7,131 bases of DNA from Candidatus Poseidoniaceae archaeon (GTDB lineage Archaea; Thermoplasmatota; Poseidoniia; Poseidoniales; Poseidoniaceae). This document shows, piece after piece, positions 4,837 to 7,131 of the stretch; positions within the stretch are counted from its first letter, which is position 1; the number at the start of each line of letters is the position of its first letter. Location of the stretch: NCBI GenBank assembly GCA_022425185.1, contig JAKMFY010000070.1, positions 1 through 7,131 on the forward strand. Reading direction: 5' to 3'. The translations under genes were made by a program, and so were the position numbers. The notes beneath the pieces were generated by a model that was not told where the DNA came from, ran no database searches, and was given only the letters and a program-made list of their open reading frames with translations.

Positions 4837-7076
4837 ACCTCCATAGATTGAAGGATCAGAACCGTCTCCCGGAATCGCTTGCTGATTCCATCGTAATACT
4901 TCATCACTGTTGTTACATAGGTGAGGTATGCATCCCCACCTGCCGTAGGGCTGAGGAGGATCTGAGGAACCGTCATTGCAACGATCTCTCCACTTGGATA
5001 ATATTCGGCAAGAACAGCTTCGACTTGAGATTGATTTCGAGGACCGTCCATGACCATCTGCAATTCAGAGCCTACTGTTGCATCAGCGGTTCTTTCATCC
5101 ACGAGAGTTCCGGTGTAACCTTGCACTGCTGCAAGTGTTACGATCGATAACGTCAGAAGCATGATGACTGAAAGCCTATTGATTGATTCAGAGGAACCTG
5201 AACCTTTCAATCCACGCTTGACATCCTTTAACAAGGCAGTTTTGCCTAATATAAACTGCATGATGTAAGGTCCCTTTGCTCCCAGCCAAGCGAGGAGAAG
5301 CGCACCGCCAATCCATAGGAAGAAAGGTCCGAAGATTCCGAACAATCCTTCGAGGAAGAAGTTCGAATACAGACCGTCTTCGCTCCCGTTTTGCTCAAGT
5401 GCTGTATCGGTGAACGATAGCATACCGATAGAAAACATTGTCCAATGCAGCCAACGTCGTGGAGGGCGCTTCTTGGAAATTGTGCGAACACCTTCATTGA
5501 TTTCCATTTCTATAAATTCACGTGTACGACTGCGTCCAAAGAGCAAGGCCACACCGAGTGTAGTAAATGCTGTGAAGAGTGTTGCTGCAAATGACAAGGC
5601 TGGATTTACTTCAATTGTCAGTTCAGAGAACACTAAGAATCCTACAGCAGAGAGGACAACCGGTACCGCAACCATTGCAAGCAAGTAACCAACAATCCAA
5701 CCTGCGAATGCAATCACAGACAACTCAAGCAGGACCATTCCGCTCAGTCTTTGGGTATCAGCACCTATGACTCGCTGAATGCTGATTTCACGCCGCCGTT
5801 GTTCAAGACTCAGGACTAAACCGTAAATCAATACTGCAATGGAGAGAACAACAATTGGAATCATAATGATGTAATCAAAGGCTTGAATTAGTCCAAGGAA
5901 AATTTGCAAGAACGTAATTGTTCCACTCACAATATCGAAGTAAAACACTTCAACTGTACCGTTTGCGTATTCTTTATCACCAACTCTCATACCAAGATCT
6001 TCAAGCCATTCTGCGGCTTCAGTTGTTGAAGAAGATGGAATAAGAGAACGGTTTACAGTCATTGAGAGATAGATGTGATCGTTATCGATGAGTAAGCGTT
6101 GCTGATCATCGGAAAGCGTTGTCAAAGAAGCAAAGACAGGGTTTGGGGGTAGTGTTGGGTTTCCAAAGTCCCATGGGTCGTAAACGCCTAGAATGGTGAG
6201 ATTTTCGACCGTAAATTCTTCACGGCAATATGTTTGTTCATTTCTCTCGCTGGTGATTTCTCCGGCACAGTTCTCTGGAGTTATTGAATCAGAACCAAGT
6301 TCTGCTGTTTGTGTAACGTAAACAAAGGAAAGTTTGTCGATTTTATCTCCGATTTTTGCTCTTGCCTCGTTAACAATGTTGGATGGAAGAATCAAGCCTC
6401 TTTCCTCTTCCATGACCTCTGGTGAAGGCCATTCGCCAAGCCCATCGATGATGTTCCCGCCAAACCGATCGGCCAATTCGCCATCAAAGGCACCTGGACC
6501 CATGAATCGAATTCCACGCATTTCTGAAATAGGTGGACCTGCATCTTCAAGTTCAGGATAATTGAAGCTGATATCTCCCCATAGCGGATTCGAATTTGCT
6601 TCCATAGAACGCATTTCTAAAGGCTGCGCTACAATGAAATCCTGATTGAAGAAACCGCCACCATGAATCCCTTGACGACCTAACGTCAAGGCACAGTCGG
6701 TGAATTCCACAAAGTCTGAGACAAGTTCGTCACAGACTTCCATCATTACAGTGGAATTATTCGTCCAACCTTCAGTTCCTTCCACGGGTTTTCTGTCAAA
6801 TTCTATTTTAGCATCAACAGGTTCACCTTCAAGGGAAGTGGCAAGGAAAATCTGACTCAAACCAACACCATAGGAAAGGACTGTTGTGATGACAAGGGAT
6901 GCAAGGAAAACTCCAGCAAAGACTGCAAGTCCACGCTCTTTATTTCTCCATGAACTGACCAACGCCATTCTGTAATTCGAAGGCAATTCTCTTACTCGAT
7001 GAATAAACGTACCCAGACGTCCATTCTCTTTGATTTCGTTTGATTCAACGGCCTCTTGTTCTGTTTCTTCAGCCAT
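4833..7076 (-). CDS. FtsX/MacB-type ABC permease, N-terminal part with one full FtsX unit and the start of a second
   Basis: Seen: 747 residues. The order is a cytoplasmic N-terminus rich in Glu; helix 1 (~48-72); ectodomain 1 (~73-385) with cysteine pairs C115/C128 and C270/C284; helices ~395-422, ~445-480 and ~488-513, with the FtsX coupling motif EQRRREISIQRVIGAD (425-440); a basic linker; hydrophobic segments at ~541-556 and ~575-600; a helix at ~634-654; then a second ectodomain start (~655-721). Known: tandem FtsX permeases have two such units, each as helix-ectodomain-three helices. The second unit is cut off after its first helix and resumes in the next ORF. Residues after ~721 are probably out of frame. 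ATG 7076 follows GAGGAGG by 9 bases and the upstream stop by 4. Inferred: an ABC exporter or mechanotransmission permease in the cytoplasmic membrane; substrate unknown. Confidence 0.85.
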   Translation of the reverse strand: MAEETEQEAVESNEIKENGRLGTFIHRVRELPSNYRMALVSSWRNKERGLAVFAGVFLASLVITTVLSYGVGLSQIFLATSLEGEPVDAKIEFDRKPVEGTEGWTNNSTVMMEVCDELVSDFVEFTDCALTLGRQGIHGGGFFNQDFIVAQPLEMRSMEANSNPLWGDISFNYPELEDAGPPISEMRGIRFMGPGAFDGELADRFGGNIIDGLGEWPSPEVMEEERGLILPSNIVNEARAKIGDKIDKLSFVYVTQTAELGSDSITPENCAGEITSERNEQTYCREEFTVENLTILGVYDPWDFGNPTLPPNPVFASLTTLSDDQQRLLIDNDHIYLSMTVNRSLIPSSSTTEAAEWLEDLGMRVGDKEYANGTVEVFYFDIVSGTITFLQIFLGLIQAFDYIIMIPIVVLSIAVLIYGLVLSLEQRRREISIQRVIGADTQRLSGMVLLELSVIAFAGWIVGYLLAMVAVPVVLSAVGFLVFSELTIEVNPALSFAATLFTAFTTLGVALLFGRSRTREFIEMEINEGVRTISKKRPPRRWLHWTMFSIGMLSFTDTALEQNGSEDGLYSNFFLEGLFGIFGPFFLWIGGALLLAWLGAKGPYIMQFILGKTALLKDVKRGLKGSGSSESINRLSVIMLLTLSIVTLAAVQGYTGTLVDERTADATVGSELQMVMDGPRNQSQVEAVLAEYYPSGEIVAMTVPQILLSPTAGGDAYLTYVTTVMKYYDGISKRFRETVLILQSMEV
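4837..4914 (-). other. Open -1 frame linking the two permease ORFs: probable frameshift junction
   Basis: Upstream of ATG 4836, the frame of the C-terminal piece continues open. From 4914 it reads 26 codons: NNSDEVLRWNQQAIP followed by GDGSDPSIYGG. These are acidic, ectodomain-like residues running straight into the next ORF. Over the same bases the upstream ORF reads a basic tail containing SKRFRE before its stop. The simplest reading is one missing base near 4905-4920 (for example gtaaacaac read as gtaacaac), restoring a sequence YLTYV-NNSDEV. The exact point is inferred. Confidence 0.65.
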
Positions 7077-7080
7077 AGAA

Positions 7081-7131
7081 TCATTCCTCCTCTATACCCC
7101 AAGCGCTTCGTATGTCGCTTGCGAAGGTCTT
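7081..7131 (-). CDS. 3' end of an upstream gene, product unknown (cut by window edge)
   Basis: From the window edge the minus strand reads 16 sense codons, KTFASDIRSAWGIEEE, then TGA at 7083-7081. The stop lies 4 bases before the permease ATG, and the permease Shine-Dalgarno overlaps the final Glu codons, the same arrangement as at the other junctions of this operon. So short an open frame could arise by chance; the composition and spacing favour a real gene end. Too little remains to name it. Confidence 0.5.
   Translation of the reverse strand, partial: KTFASDIRSAWGIEEE
7086..7092 (-). promoter_or_regulatory. Shine-Dalgarno (GAGGAGG) for the permease gene
   Basis: The minus strand reads GAGGAGG, 9 bases before ATG 7076, and it overlaps the Glu codons that end the upstream partial frame. 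An out-of-frame ATG at 7084 lies 1 base after it, too close to be used. Confidence 0.7.

Noticed and set aside
4833..4842. Genuine coupled start of a separate second permease gene at the ATGA overlap
   Set aside because: GGAGG lies 1 base before the ATG, too close to act as a Shine-Dalgarno, and the product would lack the helix needed to export its ectodomain.
4880..4935. Programmed -1 ribosomal frameshifting at the permease junction
   Set aside because: No X-XXY-YYZ heptamer is present in the correct phase in the likely interval, and I see no obvious downstream stem-loop or pseudoknot. It is kept only as a remote possibility.
1..7131. CRISPR arrays, insertion sequences, integrase or transposase genes, attachment sites, tRNA or rRNA genes
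   Set aside because: I found no spaced direct repeats, terminal inverted repeats, recombinase motifs or RNA gene signatures. The only repeats seen are protein-coding ones and the promoter octamer.

Overview
The window most resembles a marine planktonic archaeon, probably Marine Group II (Candidatus Poseidoniales, Thermoplasmatota). This is inferred from protein style; there is no rRNA or other phylogenetic marker here. The clues are a signal-peptide surface protein full of DSDGDGWSDP-type calcium-binding motifs in the STEDRVGC-DSDGDG arrangement, a lipobox protein with an acidic start to its mature part, TATA-like elements placed as for leaderless transcripts at gene fronts, and strong Shine-Dalgarno sequences only at operon-internal genes.

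Layout. The left part (about 89-1776) holds two divergent genes for extracytoplasmic proteins: a membrane-anchored, aspartate-rich repeat protein on the minus strand and a thioredoxin-like lipoprotein on the plus strand, sharing an 80-base promoter region. Next, on the plus strand, is a small ChrR-type cupin (1829-2191). Its last 9 bases overlap tail-to-tail with a minus-strand operon that fills the rest of the window. In transcription order from the right edge, that operon reads: the 3' end of an unidentified gene (7131-7081), a large FtsX/MacB-type permease lying in two reading frames (7076-4833 and 4836-3478), a LolD/MacB-type ATPase with a C-terminal zinc ribbon (3474-2479), and a DUF3817 small membrane protein (2482-2183). 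Neighbouring genes are 3-4 bases apart or overlap by 4 bases, so they are very likely co-transcribed and translationally coupled.

How the genes work together. The permease and ATPase look like one exporter or mechanotransmission-type ABC system of the MacB/LolCDE/FtsX superfamily. Such systems usually move lipids, lipoproteins or peptides, or transmit force across a membrane; the substrate cannot be read from sequence. Two features set this one apart. A 13-repeat pentapeptide segment is inserted in the second extracytoplasmic domain of the permease. The ATPase carries an extra tail that looks like a short AbrB-like beta segment followed by a CPxC...CPxC zinc ribbon.

The two permease frames are almost certainly one ancestral gene of about 1200 codons broken by a single-base shift near 4905-4920. 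The first piece ends just after the leading membrane helix of the second half. The second piece starts inside the ectodomain with no helix to export it. The -1 frame upstream of its ATG stays open and reads as natural protein. Sequencing error, a real mutation and programmed frameshifting cannot be told apart from this sequence alone.
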